Positions 7,370 to 14,914 of a DNA stretch of 64,000 nt are shown here, piece by piece. Each line of letters begins with the position of its first letter. Positions within the stretch are counted from its first letter, which is position 1. The translations under genes and the position numbers were made by a program. Origin of the DNA: Allobosea sp. CRIB-10 (GTDB lineage Bacteria > Pseudomonadota > Alphaproteobacteria > Rhizobiales > Beijerinckiaceae); contig NZ_FOKP01000014.1 in assembly GCF_900112185.1 (NCBI RefSeq), positions 89,036 through 153,035 on the forward strand. The letters run 5' to 3'. The notes beneath the pieces are model-generated. The model made no database searches. It was not told the origin of the DNA and saw only the letters and a list, made by a program, of their open reading frames with translations.

Positions 7370-8950
7370 GAACTGCACCCTGAGGCCGACCTGCGCGACG
7401 TTCGCGGTGTAGTCCGAGCCCTGATTGGTCGAGTTCAGCCGCTCATGGGTGAAGCTGGCGCGGACCGAGAAGGTCCGGGTCAGCTTGTATTCGATCCTGG
7501 CGCCGATGGTGGACAGGTCCTCGCGCAGGTCCTGGCCGTCATATTCGGTGCGGCCATAGCCGGCGAAGCCCGTGACGGTGAGATTGCGGCGCAGCGCATG
7601 CGCCACTTCGAGATTGACGCGACGCGCCGTCGTGCCGCTCGAACCGGGGATGGTGGTGTCGCCGAGCTCGGCCGTGCCGCGCAGCGTCACCGTGGTCAGC
7701 GGCGTCGGCGTCCACAGGATCGCGGCATCGCCGACGAAGCCGCGCAGGTTCCGCAGCCGGCCATCCTCGTATTTGCGGTCCTGGTAGCCGCCCGAGACCT
7801 CGCCGGTGAGCATGCGGCTGATCTCGAAGGTCGAGCCGAGGCGAACCGTATAGCCGTCGGAGGAGCGCATATAGCCGCTGGAATCGACCTTTTCGTCGAA
7901 CTGGCGGGTGTCGATCTCGCCCTGGACGAAGGGCTTGAAGCCCGGCGTCACCTCATAGGCCGCGCGCAGGCGCAGGCCGTATTGCGTCTGGTTGCGGTCG
8001 GCCTGGCTGAGGATGCGGCCATTACCGAGCTCGGCGTCCTCATAGTCCTGTCGATCGACCGAACCACGCAGGGTGACTTGCAGGCGGTTGAAATCATGGG
8101 TGACGCCGGCCGCAGCGCCATAGGCCCAGGTGATCGGCCGGCCCTGCACGGCGGAGGTCAGGTCCGGCGAGCCGGGGCGCTGCGTATCGAGCCGAAGCCG
8201 TGATTCGAGCAGGATGCGGGTGTCGCGCGTTGCATCGAGTCGCAGCGACATGTTGCCTTCCGCATCCGGGCGCGAGGCACTGTCATTGCGATAATAGCGG
8301 CTGTAGCCGCCACGCAGCATGCCGGTGAGCTCGTGCACGTTCCAATCGGACTGGACACCGAGCTCACCCTCGGTACGGGTGAACAGCGAGCCCTTGCTCG
8401 CCCCGGAGATGCGCTCGGGATTGCTGTCATAGCCGACCGAGCCGGTGATCGCCGGGCGCAGGATGACATTGCCGAGCCGCAGGCCGAGCGGCGCATACGG
8501 GTCCTCCTCCGGCCGCTTGCGCTTGCGCGGTTCGGGCGCCGGCGGAGGCGTCGGCGGCAGGTTGGACACCGTCGGCTGCGGCGCGCGGAACTGGCGCTGG
8601 GTGACGCCGCGCAGGCGCGAGGACTGTAGCGGCTGGCTGGCGCGCGGCGGCTGCCCGCGTGCGATCGCACTGGAGCGGCCCCGAACTGGCGCAACCGGAT
8701 CGGCGACCCCATCCGGCAGAGCCGAGGCCTCGCCAGGAGGCGGGCCCGGCCGCTGCGCGACATAGTCGGGAGTGCCGGTCCGCAGGGCCGGAGCGCGCGG
8801 GCGCGCGGGCATGTCGATCGGCTGCGTCTGCGCTGTTGCCGGCTCGGGCCAGACCGTCAGCCCGGCGGCGCCGCAGCAGCCTGCGACGCCGGCCAGCCAG
8901 CAGATCTGGGCGAAACGGGACACGAGGCGGACGCTGCTCCGGCGAGGCAA
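7367..8950 (-). CDS. Outer-membrane beta-barrel protein (BBP2-like porin family)
   Basis: A protein of up to 527 aa. It has an N-terminal signal segment, a Pro/Arg-rich periplasmic linker to about residue 150, then a C-terminal barrel with many alternating aromatic strands. The barrel begins near ITGSVGYDSNPERISGA and ends with GLRVQF, a terminal Phe as expected for BAM-inserted proteins. The GYDSNP motif is typical of the putative beta-barrel porin 2 group. The start is uncertain: TTG at 8950 sits 5 bases after a stable hairpin, while a GTG at 8923 also gives a good signal peptide. Substrate is unknown. Confidence 0.75.
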   Translation of the reverse strand: MPRRSSVRLVSRFAQICWLAGVAGCCGAAGLTVWPEPATAQTQPIDMPARPRAPALRTGTPDYVAQRPGPPPGEASALPDGVADPVAPVRGRSSAIARGQPPRASQPLQSSRLRGVTQRQFRAPQPTVSNLPPTPPPAPEPRKRKRPEEDPYAPLGLRLGNVILRPAITGSVGYDSNPERISGASKGSLFTRTEGELGVQSDWNVHELTGMLRGGYSRYYRNDSASRPDAEGNMSLRLDATRDTRILLESRLRLDTQRPGSPDLTSAVQGRPITWAYGAAAGVTHDFNRLQVTLRGSVDRQDYEDAELGNGRILSQADRNQTQYGLRLRAAYEVTPGFKPFVQGEIDTRQFDEKVDSSGYMRSSDGYTVRLGSTFEISRMLTGEVSGGYQDRKYEDGRLRNLRGFVGDAAILWTPTPLTTVTLRGTAELGDTTIPGSSGTTARRVNLEVAHALRRNLTVTGFAGYGRTEYDGQDLREDLSTIGARIEYKLTRTFSVRASFTHERLNSTNQGSDYTANVAQVGLRVQF

Positions 8951-8955
8951 AGGCT

Positions 8956-8980
8956 CATCCGCGCCGGGAGGGCGCGGATG
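8956..8980. terminator. 10-bp perfect hairpin
   Basis: CATCCGCGCC (8956-8965), a GGGAG loop, then GGCGCGGATG (8971-8980). It lies between the stop of the zeta-PAAR gene (9075) and the outer-membrane gene, so it may end transcription of the former. It has no T-tract and so may instead be an mRNA structure just before the outer-membrane gene start. Confidence 0.45.
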
Positions 8981-9074
8981 GTTAACGGAGTTAGAACGAA
9001 GAGGGTTAATACCGCGTCAACGCCGTCGAGCTGGGCGCGTGACGGCTTGCTTTCGGGCCCTTGCCAGCGCTGTG

Positions 9075-10385
9075 TCAGCCGCCGACGAGGACCGTCGTCA
9101 TGCCCATGACGATCTTGTCGGGCCCGCCGAGCGCTTCGAGCACGGTATCGCCCTGCCGGCACAGCGGCAGGCCGTTGACCAGCACCGTCTGCGATCCGTC
9201 GATCACCATGCCGGGGCCATGCGGCGGCACCGGTGTGGGTATCGAACAGAAGTGGATGTCGACCGATCCGCCGGACGCCGCTCCAGCGGCGGCGGCCATT
9301 CCCGACATCATCGAGCTCATGCTGGCGGCCGCCGTCGTTTTGGCGGTCTGCTCGGCTGCATAAGCCGCCGGCGCTCCCGGCGTTCCCGCCGCGGCCAGTG
9401 TAGCAGCTTCGGCAGTCTTGATGGCCGTATCGACCGCAGCCTGGGCGGACTGGAGCGCAGCCGCCGCGGCGGCGGGCAAACCACGCCAGGCCAGCAAGCC
9501 GCCGATGATGACGTTGGGGCTTCCGGTACCAGGGGTAAGCGGGATTGTGTGCGCCGTCGGATCGGTCACGCGAGCGGCCGGGCGCCCGCCACCGCCGCCT
9601 CCGCCGGCTGCGGAGGAAGGGGAACTCGAACTGGCGCTTGGCGCAGGAGGTTTCGGCCCGGTTCCTCGCGCTTCGGCCATCACCGAGGTGATCTTGCCCT
9701 GTCCCTGCGCAGCTCCGGCGGCGGCGAGCGCTTTCGGCTGGGACGCATACAAGATGTCGCCGCTCCGGTTGACGATCTTCAGCGACGTCGCCTTGCCCTG
9801 CTGCTCGATTCGCTCCAGGGATTCGACCATGCCCTTGACGGCGGCATCGTGGATGCTGCGGGGCACCATGCGCCCATAGCCCTGGGTGCGCTTCTGATTG
9901 TTGTAGCGATCCTGAACGCCCTGCCAGCTCACTTCGGGCGATACGGCCAGCGCGATCACCTCGACCTCGTAGCCCGCATCGACCAGCTTCTGCACCAGGC
10001 GTTCCGCCTTGTCCGGCGATTTCAGCGTGCCGTCGATGATGAGATCGAGGCCATTCTCGATCGCCGCCTCGAGCACCGCCTCGGCGGCGTTGCTGGCGTC
10101 TTCATGCGTCTTGTCGGCAGCGGTCGTGTCATCCTCGCGCATGAGCTGGACATGGAGGGGATGGTTGGCGCGTGACGCGTCGGGATCGATGACGACCGCG
10201 CCGCCGGTCTCCCGCGCGGCCTCGATCGCCTTCTCGGTGAGCCCGCCCTTCCCGGAACCGGGCTGCCCGGCGAGGATCGTCGCCTTCTTCTGGCCGGACG
10301 ATGGCGAGACGCGGTTGAGCGAGCGCTCGATCTCGGCGTCGAAATAGTCCTGGCGATCGGCGGGGGAGAGGAGGGATTGCGTCAT
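9075..10385 (-). CDS. Zeta-toxin kinase fused to C-terminal PAAR domain (putative T6SS-type effector)
   Basis: A 436-aa protein. Residues about 1-215 form a zeta-toxin/polynucleotide-kinase-like P-loop domain: GQPGSGKG at 40-47, VVIDPDASR at 64-72, LIIDGT at 115-120, and the R160-R172-H179 region. A Ser/Gly linker with seven glycines follows (about 244-267). A PAAR domain runs from about 270 to the end: RVTDPTAHTIPLTPG, an Ala-rich insertion, then IDGSQTVLVNGLPLCRQGD and a TVLVGG end. PAAR proteins cap T6SS or related spikes, and zeta toxins phosphorylate UDP-activated amino sugars. Toxin first and PAAR last is the reverse of the common order. Walker A lacks the usual Ser/Thr. ATG 10385 is preferred to TTG 10397. 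Confidence 0.85.
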   Translation of the reverse strand: MTQSLLSPADRQDYFDAEIERSLNRVSPSSGQKKATILAGQPGSGKGGLTEKAIEAARETGGAVVIDPDASRANHPLHVQLMREDDTTAADKTHEDASNAAEAVLEAAIENGLDLIIDGTLKSPDKAERLVQKLVDAGYEVEVIALAVSPEVSWQGVQDRYNNQKRTQGYGRMVPRSIHDAAVKGMVESLERIEQQGKATSLKIVNRSGDILYASQPKALAAAGAAQGQGKITSVMAEARGTGPKPPAPSASSSSPSSAAGGGGGGGRPAARVTDPTAHTIPLTPGTGSPNVIIGGLLAWRGLPAAAAAALQSAQAAVDTAIKTAEAATLAAAGTPGAPAAYAAEQTAKTTAAASMSSMMSGMAAAAGAASGGSVDIHFCSIPTPVPPHGPGMVIDGSQTVLVNGLPLCRQGDTVLEALGGPDKIVMGMTTVLVGG

Positions 10386-10393
10386 GCCCGGAC

Positions 10394-10600
10394 TCAATGC
10401 CGGGACAGGACGTCGAGGATTTCCTGGTAACGGCGCGCGATCCGCTCGCTTTCCTCCTGATCCCCGCGTGCGAGCGCTTCCTTCTTGGCTTTGCGGAGCG
10501 CCGGCAACTGGGCGATCAGGCCTTCGCGCCAGATCGAGAGATCCTCGGCATAGCGCTGATACTCCGGCGACATGGCGGCCTTGATATCGCTATCCTTCAT
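10394..10600 (-). CDS. Small helical protein upstream of the zeta-PAAR gene (possible antitoxin or adaptor)
   Basis: A 68-aa protein, mostly charged and helix-prone, with no signal peptide or membrane segment. It has an AGGAG ribosome site 8 bases before the ATG. Its stop lies 8 bases before the ATG of the zeta-PAAR gene, so the two are co-transcribed and probably coupled. Epsilon/PezA-type antitoxins likewise sit upstream of zeta toxins and are helical, which makes an antitoxin/immunity role attractive. A chaperone or adaptor for loading is equally possible. I do not recognise a named family, and homology to known epsilon proteins is not evident by eye. Confidence 0.65.
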   Translation of the reverse strand: MKDSDIKAAMSPEYQRYAEDLSIWREGLIAQLPALRKAKKEALARGDQEESERIARRYQEILDVLSRH

Positions 10601-10741
10601 GCTCGAACTCCTGGCATGGCGATGCGCAGCCTGTGGACGGCATCGTCGGGTAGCAGCGTGGCATCGTCAACACATCATCCGGCGCGGCGACTGACTCTGC
10701 CTATGCCGGAGACAGAAGCGGTTTCGGATGGCGCGAGCACC

Positions 10742-10790
10742 TGCCTGCCCGCAAAAAGTGTTTTCCACTTTCCCGGAACATGGTCTAGAC
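10742..10790. repeat. Fragment of a dispersed rhizobial-type repeat
   Basis: The stretch GCAAAAAGTGTTTTCCACTT followed by CCCGGAACATGGTCTAGAC resembles a dispersed repeat I associate with Hyphomicrobiales genomes and is akin to family E elements below. It lies just upstream of kdsD, so it is part of the leader of that gene. A single copy of this exact module was seen in the window. Confidence 0.45.
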
Positions 10791-10797
10791 GCCCGCC

Positions 10798-11769
10798 ATG
10801 ATCGCGACCATCAGCGCTTCCGCCCTCCGCACCATCGCCACCGAGCGCACCGGGCTCGATGCCCTGCACGAGGCGATCGGCAACGGCCTCGCCGAGCCCT
10901 TCGCCGCCGCCGTTGAGATGATCCGCTCCTCCTCGGGCCGGGTCATCGTCACCGGCATGGGCAAATCCGGCCATGTCGGCCGCAAGATCGCGGCGACGCT
11001 CGCCTCGACCGGCACACCCTCGCATTTCGTCCACCCGGCCGAGGCCAGCCATGGCGATCTCGGCATGGTCCAGCCCGAGGATGTCGTAATCGCCCTGTCC
11101 TGGTCGGGTGAGGCGGTCGAGCTCTCGGCGATCGTCGGCTACACCCGCCGCTTCCGCGTCGGGCTGATCGCGATCACCGCCAACCGCGACAGCGCGCTCG
11201 GCCGCGAGGCCGACATCCCGCTCGTCCTGCCGAAAGCCGAGGAAGCCTGCCCGAACGGGCTCGCGCCGACGACCTCGACCACGATGCAGATGGCGCTCGG
11301 CGACGCGCTCGCGGTCGCCCTGCTGGAGGCGCGCGGCTTCTCGCGCCAGGATTTCTACGTCTACCACCCCGGCGGCAAGCTCGGCGCGCAGCTCAAGACC
11401 GTCGCGACGATCATGCATTCCGGCGAGCATCTGCCGGTCGTCGGCGAGACCGCTGCGATGGCCGATGTCGTCGCGATGATCACCGCCAAGGGTTTCGGCT
11501 GCGCCGTCGTCATCGATGCCGACGGCAGGCTCACCGGCGTCGTCACCGATGGTGACCTGCGCCGCAAGCTCGGCGCCGGCTGGGGCGGACGGCTTGCGCG
11601 CGACGTGATGACGCGGGATCCGCGCCGGATCGCGCCGGATGCGCTGACCGCCGAGGCGCTGGAGATGGTCAACCGCTTGCGCGTCACCGCGCTGATTGTC
11701 GCCGATGCTGATGACAGGCCGGTCGGCTTGGTCCACGTCCATGACCTGCTGGCATTGGGCGTCGCCTGA
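10798..11769 (+). CDS. kdsD: Arabinose-5-phosphate isomerase (KpsF/GutQ/KdsD family)
   Basis: A 323-aa enzyme that interconverts ribulose 5-phosphate and arabinose 5-phosphate, the first step to Kdo for lipopolysaccharide. An N-terminal SIS domain contains VIVTGMGKSGHVGRKIAATL and PAEASHGDLGM (residues about 45-85). Two CBS domains follow from about residue 205 to the end, with GVVTDGDLRR inside. Length and domain order match KdsD. The ATG at 10798 follows the repeat fragment. It stands alone upstream of a LysR gene rather than in a kds cluster. Confidence 0.93.
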   Translation: MIATISASALRTIATERTGLDALHEAIGNGLAEPFAAAVEMIRSSSGRVIVTGMGKSGHVGRKIAATLASTGTPSHFVHPAEASHGDLGMVQPEDVVIALSWSGEAVELSAIVGYTRRFRVGLIAITANRDSALGREADIPLVLPKAEEACPNGLAPTTSTTMQMALGDALAVALLEARGFSRQDFYVYHPGGKLGAQLKTVATIMHSGEHLPVVGETAAMADVVAMITAKGFGCAVVIDADGRLTGVVTDGDLRRKLGAGWGGRLARDVMTRDPRRIAPDALTAEALEMVNRLRVTALIVADADDRPVGLVHVHDLLALGVA

Positions 11770-11793
11770 CCCTGGCACCTGGCGAGGAGGCCC

Positions 11794-12696
11794 ATGGCCG
11801 CGCTCGAATGGGATGATCTGCGCTATGTCCTCGCCGTCGCCGAGGCCGGCTCGCTCGCCGGTGCGGCGCGCGAACTGCGCGTCAACCACTCGACCGTGCT
11901 GCGTCGCATCGCCGCCTTCGAGCAGCAGCTCGGCCTTCGCCTGTTCGAGCGCCTGCCGACCGGCTATGTCCTGACGGCCGGCGGCGAGGAGCTGGTCGCC
12001 GCCGCGCGCAGCATCTCCGGCACCGTCACCGAGCTCGAACGCCGGATCGCCGGGCAGGATCTGCGCCTCTCCGGCACGCTGCGGATCACCGCCACCGACA
12101 CGCTGATGGGCTCGATCCTGCCGGAGATTCTCGCCGAATTCGGCGAGGCCCATCCCGGCATCGCCCTGGAGGTCGCGGTCTCCAATCTGATGTTCAACCT
12201 GACCAAGCGCGATGCCGATGTCGCGCTGCGCACCGCCGACAATCCGCCGCCGACTTTGGTCGGGCGCCGGGTCGGCAAGATCGCTTTCGCGATCTATGCC
12301 GCGCCCGCTTATCTCGCGAGACACGATCATGCCGATCTCGCCGAGCATCGCTGGATCGGGCCGGACGATACCCTCGGCGGAACCTCGGTGGCGCGCTGGA
12401 TGCAGGCCAAGCTGCCCAAGAGCGAGATCGTGCTCAGGGCCGATTCGCTGCTGGCGATGCAGCAGGCGGCGGTAGCGGGCTTGGGTCTGGTGGCGCTGCC
12501 CTGCTATCTCGGCGACAGCGTTCCGGCTCTCGCTTGCGTGCGCCGTCCCATGCCGGAGATAGAGACCGCCTTGTGGATTCTGACCCATGAAGACCTGCGC
12601 GCCGCGGCGCGGGTCCGCGCCTTCACCGATTTCGCCTATGGCGCCTTCCGCAAGCGCCGCGCCTTGCTGGAGGCCGAGGGCGCGCCCTCCGCTTGA
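11794..12696 (+). CDS. LysR-family transcriptional regulator
   Basis: A 300-aa LysR-type protein. The N-terminal winged helix-turn-helix reads DLRYVLAVAEAGSLAGAARELRVNHSTVLRRI, split here by eye at residues 7-40, followed by LFERLPTGYVLT. A periplasmic-binding-like effector domain starts near residue 90. It begins 24 bases after kdsD and converges on sugE with only 3 bases between their stops. No divergently transcribed target is adjacent, so the regulon is unknown. Confidence 0.88.
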   Translation: MAALEWDDLRYVLAVAEAGSLAGAARELRVNHSTVLRRIAAFEQQLGLRLFERLPTGYVLTAGGEELVAAARSISGTVTELERRIAGQDLRLSGTLRITATDTLMGSILPEILAEFGEAHPGIALEVAVSNLMFNLTKRDADVALRTADNPPPTLVGRRVGKIAFAIYAAPAYLARHDHADLAEHRWIGPDDTLGGTSVARWMQAKLPKSEIVLRADSLLAMQQAAVAGLGLVALPCYLGDSVPALACVRRPMPEIETALWILTHEDLRAAARVRAFTDFAYGAFRKRRALLEAEGAPSA

Positions 12697-12699
12697 GGA

Positions 12700-13017
12700 T
12701 CACGCCTCGACCAGCTTGAGGCCGATCACGCCGATCAGGATCAGCGCGAGCAGGCCTAGGCGCATCGGCGAGGCGCTTTCGCCGAGGGTGACGATGCCGG
12801 CGAGGGCGACGCCGAGCGCGCCGATGCCGACCCAGACCGCATAGGCGGTGCCGACAGGCAGTTGCTTCAGCGCCAGCGACAGCATGACGAAGCTGATGAT
12901 CGCCGAGATGATGCCGATCAGGCTCGGCCAGAAGCGGGTGAAGCCGCCGGCCTGCTTCAGCGCGACCGCCCAGACGATCTCGAGTAGGCCCGCTCCGGTG
13001 AGCAGCAACCAGGACAT
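12700..13017 (-). CDS. sugE: SMR-family guanidinium exporter SugE/Gdx
   Basis: A 105-aa, four-helix small multidrug resistance protein. The sequence follows the SugE/Gdx subtype closely, with [20 protein letters not shown] at the start including the central membrane Glu13, then [17 protein letters not shown] and [10 protein letters not shown]. Gdx proteins export guanidinium in exchange for protons. The start is the ATG at 13017; the frame extends upstream to 13215 but that part is a shadow of the next gene. No guanidine riboswitch structure was recognised ahead of it. It probably shares a transcript with the DUF606 transporter upstream. Confidence 0.93.
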   Translation of the reverse strand: MSWLLLTGAGLLEIVWAVALKQAGGFTRFWPSLIGIISAIISFVMLSLALKQLPVGTAYAVWVGIGALGVALAGIVTLGESASPMRLGLLALILIGVIGLKLVEA

Positions 13018-13040
13018 GGGATGTCTCCTTGGAATGGGGT

Positions 13041-13063
13041 GACGGCGCCGGATCGGCGCCGTC
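13041..13063. terminator. Hairpin between DUF606 transporter gene and sugE
   Basis: GACGGCGCCG-GAT-CGGCGCCGTC is a perfect 10-bp stem with a 3-base loop, in the 61-base gap between two minus-strand transporter genes. Without a T-tract it could be a partial terminator or an mRNA stability element that sets the ratio of the two products. Confidence 0.45.
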
Positions 13064-13078
13064 CTGAAGCTTGAGGGG

Positions 13079-14002
13079 TCAGAAGACCTTGATCGCGGCG
13101 ACACCGAGCAGCAGGACGACGACGCCGGAGAAGCGCAGGGTCGAGATCTCGCGCTGGGGCAGGCGGAACCAGCCATGGCGGTCGACGAAGAGCGAGACGA
13201 TCTGCTGGCCGGCAACGGTCAGGCCGACGGTGGCGGCGGTGCCGATCACGGGGATCGCGATGAACACGGTGGTGACATAGGTCGCGCCGCAGACCGCACC
13301 GATCCAGCCCCACCAAGGCATGGTCCGGAGGCCGCCGAGCTGGGGCTTGGCGCCGCCCATCAGCAGCAGCGTCACCAGCAGCACCGCGACCATCGACAAG
13401 GTCGCGACCGCAAAGCTGAACGCGCCGACGACGAAGGGCGCGCCGAGATCCTGCCGCAGCAAGCCGTTGATTGCGCCCTGTAACGGCAGAACGGCGCCGG
13501 CAATGAGGGCGAGCAGCATCCAGCCGAGCTTGGAGCCGGAGAGTTCCTTGGTCGCGCCTTTCTGGCCGAAGACGATCGCGACCACGCCGATGAGGACGGC
13601 GGCCTTGCCGAGCAGTGTGGCGGGCTTCGGCGTCTGCCGGGGCACGCCGAGCAGGCCGAAGCTGTCGAGCCCGAGCGAAGCCAGCATCTGGCCGGCGATC
13701 AACAGGCCAACCGCGACGACGGCGCCGAGCCGCGGGAAGACCAGGATGGTCGAGGCGACATAGAGCGCCGTCGCGACGCCGCCGATCGCATGCCACCAGG
13801 GCACGGCCCGCAGCCCGCCGAAAGCGGCGCTCGTGTCGGTCGCGAGCGCGACGATCAGCAGCAGGATGGCGGCCAGGACGACCTTAATCGTGGTCGCGGC
13901 GAAGGGGCTGCCGGTCGCCTTCGACAATTGCGCATTGGCGCCGGCCTGCACCGCCAGCAGGCCGCCGGCGACGAGGGAGAGCGGGATGAAAAGGGTATCC
14001 AT
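13079..14002 (-). CDS. DMT-family transporter with two DUF606 (YdcZ) repeats
   Basis: A 307-aa membrane protein with about ten hydrophobic helices. The two halves repeat each other: [21 protein letters not shown] with FAATTIKVV in the first half, and [19 protein letters not shown] with VVGAFSFAV in the second. Each half also has a [18 protein letters not shown] motif and a [21 protein letters not shown] motif. YdcZ proteins are usually single 150-aa units, so this is the fused form. Substrate is unknown. It lies upstream of sugE, which is also in the drug/metabolite transporter group. Confidence 0.82.
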   Translation of the reverse strand: MDTLFIPLSLVAGGLLAVQAGANAQLSKATGSPFAATTIKVVLAAILLLIVALATDTSAAFGGLRAVPWWHAIGGVATALYVASTILVFPRLGAVVAVGLLIAGQMLASLGLDSFGLLGVPRQTPKPATLLGKAAVLIGVVAIVFGQKGATKELSGSKLGWMLLALIAGAVLPLQGAINGLLRQDLGAPFVVGAFSFAVATLSMVAVLLVTLLLMGGAKPQLGGLRTMPWWGWIGAVCGATYVTTVFIAIPVIGTAATVGLTVAGQQIVSLFVDRHGWFRLPQREISTLRFSGVVVLLLGVAAIKVF

Positions 14003-14035
14003 GACGAGACGTCCTGTAGGCTTGGCCGGGAGCGC

Positions 14036-14668
14036 TCAGGCGTCTGCGTGAGTGAGCACCGGCACGGCGAGGCCGCGCTGCACGGCGGGGCGGGCCGCGA
14101 TCGTCTCGTGCCAGCGCTTGAGATGAGGGGTATCGGTCAGGCTGACGCCGAGCTTGGGCAGGGCATTGATCCAGGGCCAGACCATGATGTCGGCGATGCC
14201 GTAGCTGGCCTCGACCAGATAGGGCCGCAGCGCCAGCTCGCCGTCGAGGACACGCAGGATGCGGCCGGTCTCGCGCTCATAGCGCTCGATCGCATAGGGC
14301 AGCGTCTCCTTGGCGAAGACCTTGAAGTGCCAGAGCTGGCCGATCATCGGTCCGACATGAGCCGCCTGAAAGAAGCTCCATTGCAGCGTCTTGCCGAGCG
14401 CCTGCGGGCCGTTCGGCTGGAGCACGCCGGAGCGCTCGGCGAGATAGAGCAGGATCGCGCCGGTTTCGAATATCGTCCGGTCACGGTCGTGGTCGACGAT
14501 GACCGGAATCTTGTTGTTCGGGTTGAGCGCCAGGAAGCTCGGCCGATGCTGCTCGCCCGCCTCGATGTCGATAACGGTGACGGCATAGGGCAGCCCGGTT
14601 TCCTCGAGCATGATCGAGGCCTTGTGGCCGTTCGGGGTCTGGTAGGTATAGAGGTCGATCGGGGTCAT
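14036..14668 (-). CDS. Glutathione S-transferase family protein, YfcG-like
   Basis: A 210-aa GST with an N-terminal thioredoxin-fold domain (TPNGHKASIMLEE, then NPNNKIPVIVDH and FETGAILLYLAE) and an all-helical C-terminal domain from about residue 90. The TPNGHK and PNNKIP signatures match the Nu-class YfcG/YghU disulfide reductases, which use Thr/Asn near the N-terminus rather than Tyr or Ser. The ATG at 14668 is chosen; the reading frame extends to 14872 but runs into the repeat. It is downstream of serA on the same strand with the repeat between. Confidence 0.85.
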   Translation of the reverse strand: MTPIDLYTYQTPNGHKASIMLEETGLPYAVTVIDIEAGEQHRPSFLALNPNNKIPVIVDHDRDRTIFETGAILLYLAERSGVLQPNGPQALGKTLQWSFFQAAHVGPMIGQLWHFKVFAKETLPYAIERYERETGRILRVLDGELALRPYLVEASYGIADIMVWPWINALPKLGVSLTDTPHLKRWHETIAARPAVQRGLAVPVLTHADA

Positions 14669-14788
14669 CGGCTTGCTCCGAAGTTTGGATGCCGATGAGA
14701 TAACTTGTGCGATAACGCATAACGATGTGTGATACGACGTCAGAGAAATGCGAAATTGCACAGCTTGTGAGACGTGTCTGCGCTTCCC

Positions 14789-14886
14789 CGTCATGGTCGG
14801 GCTTGTCCCGACCATCCACGTCTTCATTTCACTGGTCGAGAGCGGCGGTCGAGACGTGGATGCTCGCCACAAGGGCGAGCATGACG
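14789..14886. repeat. Three-stem intergenic repeat, family A, copy 2
   Basis: It has the same organisation as the copy at 4018-4110: an ATGGTCGGG/CCCGACCAT stem, a CCACGTCT/AGACGTGG stem, an ATGCTCGCC/GGCGAGCAT stem, and CGTCAT/ATGACG edges. The single-stranded part between the stem 2 arms differs from copy 1 while the arms are kept, which points to structural constraint. It lies between serA and the GST gene. Confidence 0.85.
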
Positions 14887-14914
14887 AACTGGAAACGGGT
14901 GGTGGGTAGCAGGC

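Noticed and set aside
7353..10600. A T6SS structural cluster around the PAAR protein
   Set aside because: Flanking genes are a porin-like protein and kdsD; no hcp, vgrG or tss-like sequences are present, so only an orphan effector can be claimed.
13018..13078. Guanidine riboswitch ahead of sugE
   Set aside because: The gap holds only one GC hairpin with a GAT loop. The paired ACGR-loop hairpins of guanidine-II and the larger guanidine-I and -III folds are not seen.
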